Shown here one piece after another: positions 44,351 to 52,271 of a DNA stretch of 64,000 nucleotides. The stretch's first letter is position 1, and every line of letters starts with the position of its first letter. This stretch comes from JALYOK01 sp963840785 (GTDB lineage: Bacteria; Pseudomonadota; Gammaproteobacteria; Burkholderiales; JALYOK01): positions 1 through 64,000 of the forward strand of contig CAWJAF010000003.1 of NCBI GenBank assembly GCA_963840785.1, in the 5' to 3' direction. A program made the translations under genes and the position numbers. The notes beneath the pieces are model-generated. The model did not search any database. It had not been told where the DNA came from and worked only from the letters and a program-made list of their open reading frames with translations.

Positions 44351-44782
44351 ATGAAACTTTCGTCTCTTTGTAAAAATACCGCACTCGCGATTGCCACCGT
44401 GTTTGCGCTCAACGCCAGCAATGCGCAAGCCCACAGCGACGATTATTTCGATGCCAATCCGTCGCCTCACGGCGGCCAAGTTCGCATGTCCGGTGCCTAT
44501 CATTTTGAATTGCTGATGGATGAAAAAGAAATCGTCGTTTACGTGACCGATCATGGCAATCAACCCATCGCCAGCACCGGCGCGACCGGGACGCTGGAGA
44601 TTAAGACCGGAAGTAAAAAAACTGTTATTGAGCTTGCGCCCGGCGAGGGAAACATTCTCAAGGCGAACGCCCCTTGGCCGGGAACGCCGTCGCCGGATTT
44701 GAATGCGCAACTCAGCGTAACTTTCCCTAACAAAAAACCCGCCAAGGCAAAATTTACGCCGTTCGCGAAGCGACGTAAGTAA
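44351..44782 (+). CDS. Small periplasmic protein of the monooxygenase cluster
   Basis: A 143-residue protein with a signal peptide ending NAQA and a mature start HSDDYFDANPSPHGGQVRMS rich in His and Met, followed by YHFELLMDEKEIVVYVTDHG and a beta-rich remainder. The N-terminal histidine and HGG motif suggest copper binding. It lies 21 bases after the CopD fusion. I do not recognise a named family; the HGGQVRM...YHxEL pattern resembles metal-binding periplasmic domains near efflux pumps. Confidence 0.65.
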   Translation: MKLSSLCKNTALAIATVFALNASNAQAHSDDYFDANPSPHGGQVRMSGAYHFELLMDEKEIVVYVTDHGNQPIASTGATGTLEIKTGSKKTVIELAPGEGNILKANAPWPGTPSPDLNAQLSVTFPNKKPAKAKFTPFAKRRK

Positions 44783-44880
44783 GCATCGCCAAGACGCGCT
44801 ACCCGCTTGCTTCTCCAAGCAGACCATGCCAGCAGCCAACATCCATGGGCCTCCTGGCGAGAGTGGCCAAAGCAATGCGC

Positions 44881-44909
44881 TTGACACATTAGACTAGACT
44901 GTCTAGTCT
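44881..44909 (+). promoter_or_regulatory. Candidate tetR promoter overlapping its operator
   Basis: A perfect TTGACA (44881-44886) is followed after 17 bases by TAGTCT (44904-44909, a weak -10). The palindrome described separately covers the spacer and the -10, so a bound TetR dimer would exclude RNA polymerase. The predicted transcript starts about 20 bases before the tetR start codon. Confidence 0.5.
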
Positions 44910-44910
44910 A
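44890..44910. promoter_or_regulatory. Perfect 21-base palindrome before tetR (operator)
   Basis: Half-site TAGACTAGAC (44890-44899), central T, exact complement GTCTAGTCTA (44901-44910). It lies between the -35 and start of the regulator gene, 25 bases before its start codon, as expected for an autorepressor of the TetR family. Confidence 0.75.
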
Positions 44911-44935
44911 GCGACCGACACGTGAGGATAATTCG

Positions 44936-45553
44936 TTGGTTCGTCAAAAACAATCCGCTGAGCTAGAAACCATCAACGGCAGCAAGCGCAAACTGGTGTG
45001 CGATGCCGCCATTCGTGTGTTTATCGAAGACGGCTATAGCGCGAGCATGGAAAGCATTGCTGCGCGCGCCGGCGTCGCCAAGCAAACGCTGTACAACCAA
45101 TTTGGCAACAAAGAAAGTTTGTTTGCAGAAGTGATTCGCCAGAGCGTCGACGATATTACTGTTTCGCTCGGCGAACCGAGCGCGGATTTGCGCCGCTCCT
45201 TGCTACGTTTCGCCGCGGCATTTCGTGCCAAGGCACTGTCGCCCTATGGACTGGGAATGCATCGCGCGCTGATTGCTCAGGCGCCAAGATTTCCAAAATT
45301 GGCGCGGATCGCCCACGAGAAAGGCGCCGCCAATGCGCGCGATACCCTCGCGAAATTTTTACAGCAAGCGATGGATACGGGAAAATTGCGCAAAACCGAT
45401 TCGCAATTTGTCGCGGAGTTATTGCTCGGCATGCTCGCAGGCTTCGAGCGCGTACGCTTGTTGTACGGCGTCAAAACCGATCCAACATCGCTGAATGAAA
45501 AACAGAAATGCGTTGCCATCGTTGATTGTTTTTTAAACGGTTTGGCAGCTTAG
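44936..45553 (+). CDS. TetR family transcriptional regulator
   Basis: A 205-residue protein; the start is TTG at 44936 preceded by GAGGATAATTCG. The helix-turn-helix is near residues 32-52 (SIAARAGVAKQTLYNQFGNK, ESLFAEVI). The C-terminal ligand domain has the TetR_C layout. It precedes the exporter and outer-membrane genes, and a perfect palindrome lies just before it, so it probably represses itself and the exporter until a hydrophobic inducer binds. Whether it also controls pmoCAB is unknown: the pmoC palindrome has a different sequence. Confidence 0.88.
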   Translation: MVRQKQSAELETINGSKRKLVCDAAIRVFIEDGYSASMESIAARAGVAKQTLYNQFGNKESLFAEVIRQSVDDITVSLGEPSADLRRSLLRFAAAFRAKALSPYGLGMHRALIAQAPRFPKLARIAHEKGAANARDTLAKFLQQAMDTGKLRKTDSQFVAELLLGMLAGFERVRLLYGVKTDPTSLNEKQKCVAIVDCFLNGLAA

Positions 45554-45604
45554 GATTTAAAACTAAAGCGGTACAAAACATAAATCGTTGAGGAGAAGTA
45601 GATC

Positions 45605-48600
45605 ATGCGTTCGTACATTGAATTTATCGTCAAATTTCGTTGGATTGTCATTGCGCTGGTTGCGGCAGCGACGATATTTTTGAGTATGCGTGGATCCTCC
45701 TTGACGGTGATTATCGATCCGAACAGCATTGTTCCCAGGTCGCATCCATTCGTTGCGACCACACTCAAAGTAGAAGAAGTCTTCGGTTCGCGTTACGTCG
45801 CGGTAATTGGCATTACACCGAAGACCGGCGACGTCTTTCAAAAAAGTGTGCTGGAAAAAGTTCAGCGCATCACCGCCGAATTGCGTACAACGCCGCGCAT
45901 CGTTAAAACCAATTTGCTATCAGTCTCGGCGCGCCGCGCGAAAGATATCGTCGGCACCGCAGAAGGCATGTCGGTAAAACAGATGATGACGGAAGTGCCG
46001 ACAACGCCGGAAGGAATGGCCGAATTAAAAAAGGCATTACAGCGAAATACCGCCTACATGAATTCAGTCGTTTCGAACGATTGGAAGACCATCACCATCC
46101 TTGCCGAAGTGCGCGACGCGAAGCCGGAAGAAAAGAAGTTAAAGATGGGCGGATTCTCATACATCGCCGCAAAGATTAATGCGATCGCCGATAAGGAAAG
46201 AGACGAAACCGTGGACATTGCGGTGACCGGCTATCCCGCGTTCTTGGCAATGATCGAGAAATATTCCGGGCGGATGAAATGGATGTTGCTCGCGGCACTA
46301 GTGATTATCGGTCTCATCCACTATGAGGCATTCCGCACCATTCAGGGTTTGATTCTGCCATTGCTCACGCCGCTCGTCGCGGTGGAGTGGAGTAAAGGCT
46401 TCATGGGATTGGCCGACGTGCCCCTTGATATTTTTAACATGTCGACGCCGATATTAATTTTAGCGGTCGGTGCCGGACACGCGGTGCAAATGTTGAAACG
46501 CTATTACGAGGAATATAACCGGCTCAATCCTAATCCGGAGCCCGCAGTCGGCCTGCCGCCGATTGCTGGAAGTACTTCGTCGAATCTGTTCGCATGGATC
46601 GGGATTTGGATTTTGTGCGCCCTTCCCTACGCATACTTCGCTTGGAACGGCGCGCCGGCTGGCCCTTGGATGCCCCTTTCTATACTGCTTGCGTTGTTGC
46701 CGTGGATTTATTGCTATTGGATTCGTCCCTATAAGCTCGCCAGCGCGCAATCGATTCAAGCGAGCAGGCAAGCGGTTACCGATTCGATCCTAAAGATCGG
46801 CCCGGTGATGATCACGGCCGGCTTGGTTGCCGCATGCGGATTTTTCTCGCTGTATGTGTTCGACATTATTTCAATCAAAGTGTTCGGCATATTCTCCGGG
46901 ATCGGTATTCTGAGCGTGCTTATTGTCGAATTGACGCTCATTCCGGCGGTGCGCTCCGTGTTGCCCCCACCGCGCGAAAAAGAAGCCCGCATGGAACGTG
47001 AAGAGCGTTTCTGGGATCGCCTGACGAATTTCTATTCCAATACCTTGTTGGGCCCCAAACGTGATCGCATCTTTGTTGTCGCGGGTGTCGCCGTGATCAT
47101 CGCCCTATTCGGCATGAACCGCCTCGCCGTTGAAAGTTCACTGAAAAAATACTTCGATCCGGAACTGCCGTTACTGCAAAGCGATGCTAAGCTGAACGAG
47201 CGCATGGCGGGCACGAATAACATTTATCTGTTGATCGAAGGTGACAAGGTCGATGCCATTAAAGATCCCGCCGTGTTAAAAGCGATGGATCAATTACAGG
47301 AATTCGTCGCCAAGCAACCGAACATCGGCAAGGTCATTTCGATCGCCGAATTCATTAAACGCATGAATCAATCGATGAATGGCGACGATCCCGCGTTCTT
47401 CAAAATTCCTGATAAGCAAGAAACCATCGCTGAATATCTGTTGCTTTATTCGATGTCGGGCGAGCCAGGGGATTTTGATCCCTATGTCGACTATGACTAT
47501 CGCTTAGCCAATATGGTGGTATTCAGTCATAGCGACAGCACGTTAGAAATGCGTAAATTTTGGGAACAAACAAAAGCTTTTGCCGAGAAAACGTTCCCGC
47601 CGAACATCAAAGTGAACGTCGGCGGCAGCGTTGCGCAAAGTGCGGCGATTACCGAAGTGATTGTGAAGGATAAAATCCTGAACGTTCTTCAGATCGCGTC
47701 AGTTGTGTTTGTGGTCGCGTCGTTGGTATTCCGTTCGCTGGCTGCGGGGCTGTTGGTCATTACGCCTTTGCTGCTCTCGGTAATCATTAACGTCGGCTTG
47801 ATGGGCTTATTGGGCTTGCGCTTAAATGTTCCAACCGCGTTAACCTCCGCGCTCGCGATCGGCATCGGTGCCGACTATGCGATTTATATGTTGTTCCGCC
47901 TGCGCGAAGAACTGGCCAAAGGCATCGACGAAGAACAAGCATTCCGTAACGTGATGCGCACCGCGGGAAAAGCCTGTTTGTTCGTTGCTTCTGCGGTCGC
48001 CGGTGGCTATGCGGTTCAGGCATTCTCGCGCGGCTACTATCCGCACACCTGGAACGCGCTATTGATTGGCACCGCGATGTTGGTCAGCGTAACGGCGGCG
48101 TTAACCGTTATGCCTGCGTTAGTTTTAAAATTCCGTCCTAAGTTTATTTTTAATGGAGCTAAAAATATGAAGTTATCCCCCGCTGCGGCTACTACAATTG
48201 CCGTTGCCGTTGTCGCCGTCTTGTCCTTTGGCCACACGAAATCCGCCTATGCGATCACGCCGGTCGAAATCATGGAGAAAAACTTCATGGTTGCAAAAAT
48301 CGCCGATACGACAACGCAGACCACGATGACCTTGACGAATAAATCGGGACAAAAGCGCGTGCGCAAAACTGCCGGCGTCACCAAGCTCGAGCCGAATGGC
48401 ATCGACAATAAGCGCATGACGCGGTTTCTTGAGCCGGCGGACGTGAAAGGCACGGTCTCATTGTTAAGCGAGCATTCGGACAAAGACGACGATATTTGGA
48501 TTTACCTGCCCAGCATCAAAAAAGTGCGCCGCCTCGTTTCCAGCAACAAAAAAGATAGCTTTGTCGGAACCGATTTTTCATACGGCGATGTGATCGGCCA

Positions 48601-48979
48601 TAAGGTAAACGAATGGACTCACAAATTGATCAAGGAAGAAGACGTTGACGGTAAAATGGCCTATGTCATCGAATCCTTGCCGCGTGATGCGGCAATCAAA
48701 GCCAATTCGGGTTATTCAAAGCGCATGAATTGGATTCAAAAGGATAACTTCGTAACCCTCAAGGGAATGCAATACGACGAGGCGGGCGAATTGGTCAAGG
48801 AATCTCGCTTTGGGCGTTTCAGGAATGTCGATGCCGCTAAAGGCAAGTGGCTGACCGGCGAGCTAACAGTAAAAAATGTCCAAACCGAGCACACTACACA
48901 CATTTATACTGACGATCTCAAATACAATATCGGCGTTAAAGACGATTACTTCACCACCCGTTACATGGAACAACAATAG
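45605..48979 (+). CDS. MMPL/RND exporter fused to an outer-membrane lipoprotein-sorting-like protein
   Basis: A 1124-residue frame. Residues 1-854 form an MMPL-type RND transporter: helix 1 near the start, a periplasmic loop, helices 2-6 around residues 220-450 (LNPNPEP loop between), a second half with GADYAIYMLFRLREELAKGI. From residue 855 a second protein begins at an internal ATG (48168), MKLSPAAATTIAVAVVAVLS to SAYA, a normal signal peptide, followed by MTRFLEPADVKGTVSLLSEH and DDDIWIYLPSIKKVRRLVSS, typical of COG2834-type outer-membrane lipoprotein-sorting proteins. GGAG lies about nine bases before that ATG. In relatives these are two genes; here no stop separates them. Together with the DUF1302 protein they probably move hydrophobic compounds across the envelope. 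Confidence 0.85.
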   Translation: MRSYIEFIVKFRWIVIALVAAATIFLSMRGSSLTVIIDPNSIVPRSHPFVATTLKVEEVFGSRYVAVIGITPKTGDVFQKSVLEKVQRITAELRTTPRIVKTNLLSVSARRAKDIVGTAEGMSVKQMMTEVPTTPEGMAELKKALQRNTAYMNSVVSNDWKTITILAEVRDAKPEEKKLKMGGFSYIAAKINAIADKERDETVDIAVTGYPAFLAMIEKYSGRMKWMLLAALVIIGLIHYEAFRTIQGLILPLLTPLVAVEWSKGFMGLADVPLDIFNMSTPILILAVGAGHAVQMLKRYYEEYNRLNPNPEPAVGLPPIAGSTSSNLFAWIGIWILCALPYAYFAWNGAPAGPWMPLSILLALLPWIYCYWIRPYKLASAQSIQASRQAVTDSILKIGPVMITAGLVAACGFFSLYVFDIISIKVFGIFSGIGILSVLIVELTLIPAVRSVLPPPREKEARMEREERFWDRLTNFYSNTLLGPKRDRIFVVAGVAVIIALFGMNRLAVESSLKKYFDPELPLLQSDAKLNERMAGTNNIYLLIEGDKVDAIKDPAVLKAMDQLQEFVAKQPNIGKVISIAEFIKRMNQSMNGDDPAFFKIPDKQETIAEYLLLYSMSGEPGDFDPYVDYDYRLANMVVFSHSDSTLEMRKFWEQTKAFAEKTFPPNIKVNVGGSVAQSAAITEVIVKDKILNVLQIASVVFVVASLVFRSLAAGLLVITPLLLSVIINVGLMGLLGLRLNVPTALTSALAIGIGADYAIYMLFRLREELAKGIDEEQAFRNVMRTAGKACLFVASAVAGGYAVQAFSRGYYPHTWNALLIGTAMLVSVTAALTVMPALVLKFRPKFIFNGAKNMKLSPAAATTIAVAVVAVLSFGHTKSAYAITPVEIMEKNFMVAKIADTTTQTTMTLTNKSGQKRVRKTAGVTKLEPNGIDNKRMTRFLEPADVKGTVSLLSEHSDKDDDIWIYLPSIKKVRRLVSSNKKDSFVGTDFSYGDVIGHKVNEWTHKLIKEEDVDGKMAYVIESLPRDAAIKANSGYSKRMNWIQKDNFVTLKGMQYDEAGELVKESRFGRFRNVDAAKGKWLTGELTVKNVQTEHTTHIYTDDLKYNIGVKDDYFTTRYMEQQ

Positions 48980-48992
48980 CGATTGGAGCCCT

Positions 48993-50372
48993 GTGCAAAT
49001 ATCTAATTCCTATGTCGACTTGATTCGACACGCGCTGCGTAGTTTGTTTGGACTTGGAATGATCGTCGGATCGTCGATTGCGCTTTGCGCCGATGAGGGC
49101 GAACCGCCGATGGCACCTGCTGAACCGACGATGGTTCCCGCAGAAAACGCGGATGTTCCGCGTACTGGCTTTGCCGGCATGAAGCAGGAACTCCACGACT
49201 GGGGCATCACCGGCTCGTTGCGCGGCGCCTATTGGTATTCCAATCGCCGCTCGGACGACGAAAAACATATCCCTAATGTTTCAGCTTGGTTGAAGCTTGA
49301 TCGTAAACTGATAAAAGATTGGGGCATTTTCGTCGAAGGTTATTTGAACCGTGAAGATCCGTTCGATACGCGCAAAAACACCAGCCGTTTTCGCGAAGCT
49401 TATGTCGAAGGCCGCAGCGGCGATTGGGATTTTCGTTTCGGCAAGCAGATCATTGCGTGGGGACGCGCTGATCGTTTTAATCCAACCGATAATCTGACGC
49501 CGCGTGATTTTACGTTGCTAGCGCCGGAAACAGATGAAGATCGATTCGGGTCAGTCTCCGCCAAAGTCAGTTGGAATATCAATTCATCGACGAGCCTAAC
49601 GGGAGTCTGGCTACCGATGTTCCGCCCGCACGCCTTCGCCGTTCCCGATCAGCCTGGTATCTCGGTTGATAAAGATACGCCTGACGGCGCGCGGCAATGG
49701 GCGTTAAAACTTGATCAATCGGGCAAATCCATCGATTGGTCGGTTTCCTATTTTGATGGCTTTGATCTCACGCCGGACATCAGTTTTGGCGGCATCGCCA
49801 CGAACGGAAATCTCATCGCGAAATTTCGCAACAACCGCACCCGCGTTCTGGGCGCAGACGCAGCAACAACGCTCGGCGCCTATCGCCTCGCCACGGAAAT
49901 CGCGTTCACCCGCACCGAAGATAACGGCGGCGGCAATCCCGACATCAAAAATTCTCATTGGTATGGCGTCTTTGGTGTTGAGCGTTCGTTCGAAGATAAT
50001 TTAACCATTAACACGCAACTGTTCGGGCGGCGAGTTAGCCACTATTCCAATCCCGAGGACATCGCCAATCCAGCGATACAACCGTTCGCCGTGCAAAACG
50101 CGATCATTAACAATCAGTACGACAAGCTCCAATATGGATTGACTTTGCGCGTCGCGAAAAAATGGTTCAACGAAACCTTGGAAGGCGAACTCGCCGGCAG
50201 CGTGCTGCTGAATCGCGCGGGTTATTTGATTCGACCGAAAATGGTCTACGCCTACAGCGATAGCATTAAGCTAATCGGCGGATTCGAATATTTTGGTGGA
50301 TCCGAAAAAACTTCCTATGGCAGCCAAAATAAAAATCGCGGTGTATTTGCGGAAATGCGTTATTTCTTTTAG
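48993..50372 (+). CDS. DUF1302-type outer-membrane protein
   Basis: A 459-residue protein from GTG at 48993 (GGAGCC just before), with a signal peptide to LCA. It is beta-rich, with FGKQIIAWGRADRFNPTDNL and TPRDFTLLAPETDEDRFGS, the signature of the DUF1302/DUF1329-associated porin-like proteins, and ends in an aromatic outer-membrane signal (FAEMRYFF). These proteins usually accompany MMPL exporters and COG2834 proteins in hydrocarbon- and steroid-degrading bacteria. It starts 14 bases after the exporter frame. The 3' end has a degenerate copy at 54.8 kb. Confidence 0.8.
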   Translation: MQISNSYVDLIRHALRSLFGLGMIVGSSIALCADEGEPPMAPAEPTMVPAENADVPRTGFAGMKQELHDWGITGSLRGAYWYSNRRSDDEKHIPNVSAWLKLDRKLIKDWGIFVEGYLNREDPFDTRKNTSRFREAYVEGRSGDWDFRFGKQIIAWGRADRFNPTDNLTPRDFTLLAPETDEDRFGSVSAKVSWNINSSTSLTGVWLPMFRPHAFAVPDQPGISVDKDTPDGARQWALKLDQSGKSIDWSVSYFDGFDLTPDISFGGIATNGNLIAKFRNNRTRVLGADAATTLGAYRLATEIAFTRTEDNGGGNPDIKNSHWYGVFGVERSFEDNLTINTQLFGRRVSHYSNPEDIANPAIQPFAVQNAIINNQYDKLQYGLTLRVAKKWFNETLEGELAGSVLLNRAGYLIRPKMVYAYSDSIKLIGGFEYFGGSEKTSYGSQNKNRGVFAEMRYFF

Positions 50373-50484
50373 CTAAGAAATGTTGCGGCGCTAAGGCATC
50401 AAGATTTTCGATTCGCTCGCTGCACGATATTTTTCCGTGTCTACCGCAGGTTCGGCGCACTCGCTGCGCTACAGTAATAAGGCA

Positions 50485-50563
50485 ATGCCTGTAGAAGCCC
50501 ATTAACACTTGTTCTACAGGCATACTCTGCCACAAGGCAAGCAGGATGTGGCTTGTGGCAGAG
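50485..50563. repeat. Two adjacent perfect 12-bp stem, 15-base loop hairpins
   Basis: ATGCCTGTAGAA (50485-50496) pairs with TTCTACAGGCAT (50512-50523) and CTCTGCCACAAG (50525-50536) pairs with CTTGTGGCAGAG (50552-50563). Each has a 15-base loop and they are one base apart. They lie between convergent genes, so they may terminate both, but there are no T-runs, and the second contains the GGCAAGCAGGA core shared with the repeat at 9.9 kb. I read it as a REP/BIME-type element. Confidence 0.7.
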
Positions 50564-50594
50564 CAAGATAAACCCAGGCCGATATTTTTATGCG

Positions 50595-52271
50595 CTAGCG
50601 CCAACCACGTTCACGCCAAAATGTGACCACCGTTTCGCCCCACGTATCGTCGCGCTGAATGGTCGCCGTTTGTGTTGGATGACCGTCGGCCGCCTTGACA
50701 AGTATGATCGCCGTGGAATTTTTTGTTGGATTGAGAGCGCGTGGGTCAATTGCCGTAAATTGCGTTTGTATCTCCGTCATTTTGGCGATCAATTCGTTGA
50801 GTTTTTTCGAATCGCCGGCCGCAGCAGCAGCCATCAATTCTTGTTGCATCGCTTGCATCTTCGGCATCTGTGTTTTCATATTTTTTTCGATCGCGTCGGC
50901 ACTTTTCATCACTTCGCGGCCTTCCGACATTTTCTTGATAACGATTTCAGCCGACTCTTTGCTGGTAAACACGGCGCGTTCCCGCGTGCTGGCAAAATAG
51001 CGGAACCGTAAACTGTCAGAAGACTTAATTTCAAATTGTCCGGGTTGCGGCGAAAGCTCAGGAACCAACCCCGAGGTGAAATCATCCGCGAATCCAGTAC
51101 GATCACGCGGCCGCCATTTTTGCATGGCCGTCCAGCGAGAGCTATCGACACCTTGCAACAAACGTTCAGCCGAATCCCTGACTGCCGGCGACGGATCGTC
51201 GACCATTTCCATCGCGAATTCAATTTCATCCGGGGATTCAGCGTAACCTAACATCAGCAGCGCCTGGCGTTTCAGCATGGGTAAATCAGCGTGGGCAAGC
51301 TCGAGTAACGATTCGCGTTCGATTTGCTCACCACTGCGATGCATCATGCGAATTAGATCGTACAAACCGACTTCGATGTTGCTTGCCAATCTATTGCACT
51401 GCTCGCCAGCCGTGCTTTCGCATGTTTGTTCCCATTGTGCAATTAAGTCTTCCAACGGCTCGTCAGAAATTGCAGCGCCGGTGATAATCGCAATCGAGCC
51501 GGGGCTCGTCACAAAGCCGGTTTTGCGTGCGCCGCCGCGGTTTTTGACAATCTTGCCGCCCTTCTTCGCCAACTTCTTTGCATCCTTTGGCGTCGGTACG
51601 GCATTGGGGCCCGTTGAACCCTGCCAGCCGCAACTTAATGCGAGGTCCTTAGTTTGTTGCCGCAAATAATCGATACCGGCTTTATATGCTTCGGAATCGT
51701 TTCGTGCGAAAAACTCCAAGCTATCCCATTTGCTTTGCTTACCGGCAGCATTTAATTCCTTGCAGGTTTTTTCGTGATATTGCTCGTGGATGTAGGGATA
51801 CCGCGCCAGGGCCTCGCAGGTTTTCTTTTGCGACTTCATATATTCCTCCTCTGTTTGAGGAGCCACAACTGGATCGCCATTGCTGTCCTTTACCGGATTG
51901 CCTTTCGCATCGTATTGAAACGCTCCGATGGTACATCCCGGGCTGCGAAAGTCTGTGCCCAATTCCGCATGGGCGCCATTGGCGGTACCGGCATTATTCT
52001 TAGGTGCTTTCGGATTGAATTGCTGCTGCATCAATTCGGCAGCGCGACTCTGCATCGTTTCGATATCGTTGATATTCGACGGCATGTAGTCGTTCCAACT
52101 AAAAAACAGTTTCTGCAGAAACTCTTGCTCGATGATTTCTTTCACCATCGCCGGAAGATTTTTGCAGGCACAACTTGGTGGCATGCCGTCTTTGGTTTTA
52201 TCCGCAGCAGATGTCAACGTCGTGAAAGTTAGCAACGTCAGCACAACAATAGCGATCCCAATCCGCTTCAT
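50595..52271 (-). CDS. Secreted protein with HEAT-like repeats, function unknown
   Basis: A 558-residue protein with a signal peptide (MKRIGIAIVVLTLLTFTTL to TSA). The mature start has a Cys pair (PPSCACKNLPAMV). The middle holds cysteines (CEALARYPY, KTCKELN, LSCGWQG) and a HEAT-like part LLELAHADLPMLKRQALLML, PDEIEFAMEMVDDPSPAVRD. A coiled-coil-rich C-terminus (ESAEIVIKKMSEGREVMKSA, MQAMQQELMAAAAAGDSKKL) follows. No enzyme motif is visible. It overlaps the downstream end of the TPR membrane protein gene (ATGA), so the two are co-transcribed and may act together in the envelope. Confidence 0.65.
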   Translation of the reverse strand: MKRIGIAIVVLTLLTFTTLTSAADKTKDGMPPSCACKNLPAMVKEIIEQEFLQKLFFSWNDYMPSNINDIETMQSRAAELMQQQFNPKAPKNNAGTANGAHAELGTDFRSPGCTIGAFQYDAKGNPVKDSNGDPVVAPQTEEEYMKSQKKTCEALARYPYIHEQYHEKTCKELNAAGKQSKWDSLEFFARNDSEAYKAGIDYLRQQTKDLALSCGWQGSTGPNAVPTPKDAKKLAKKGGKIVKNRGGARKTGFVTSPGSIAIITGAAISDEPLEDLIAQWEQTCESTAGEQCNRLASNIEVGLYDLIRMMHRSGEQIERESLLELAHADLPMLKRQALLMLGYAESPDEIEFAMEMVDDPSPAVRDSAERLLQGVDSSRWTAMQKWRPRDRTGFADDFTSGLVPELSPQPGQFEIKSSDSLRFRYFASTRERAVFTSKESAEIVIKKMSEGREVMKSADAIEKNMKTQMPKMQAMQQELMAAAAAGDSKKLNELIAKMTEIQTQFTAIDPRALNPTKNSTAIILVKAADGHPTQTATIQRDDTWGETVVTFWRERGWR

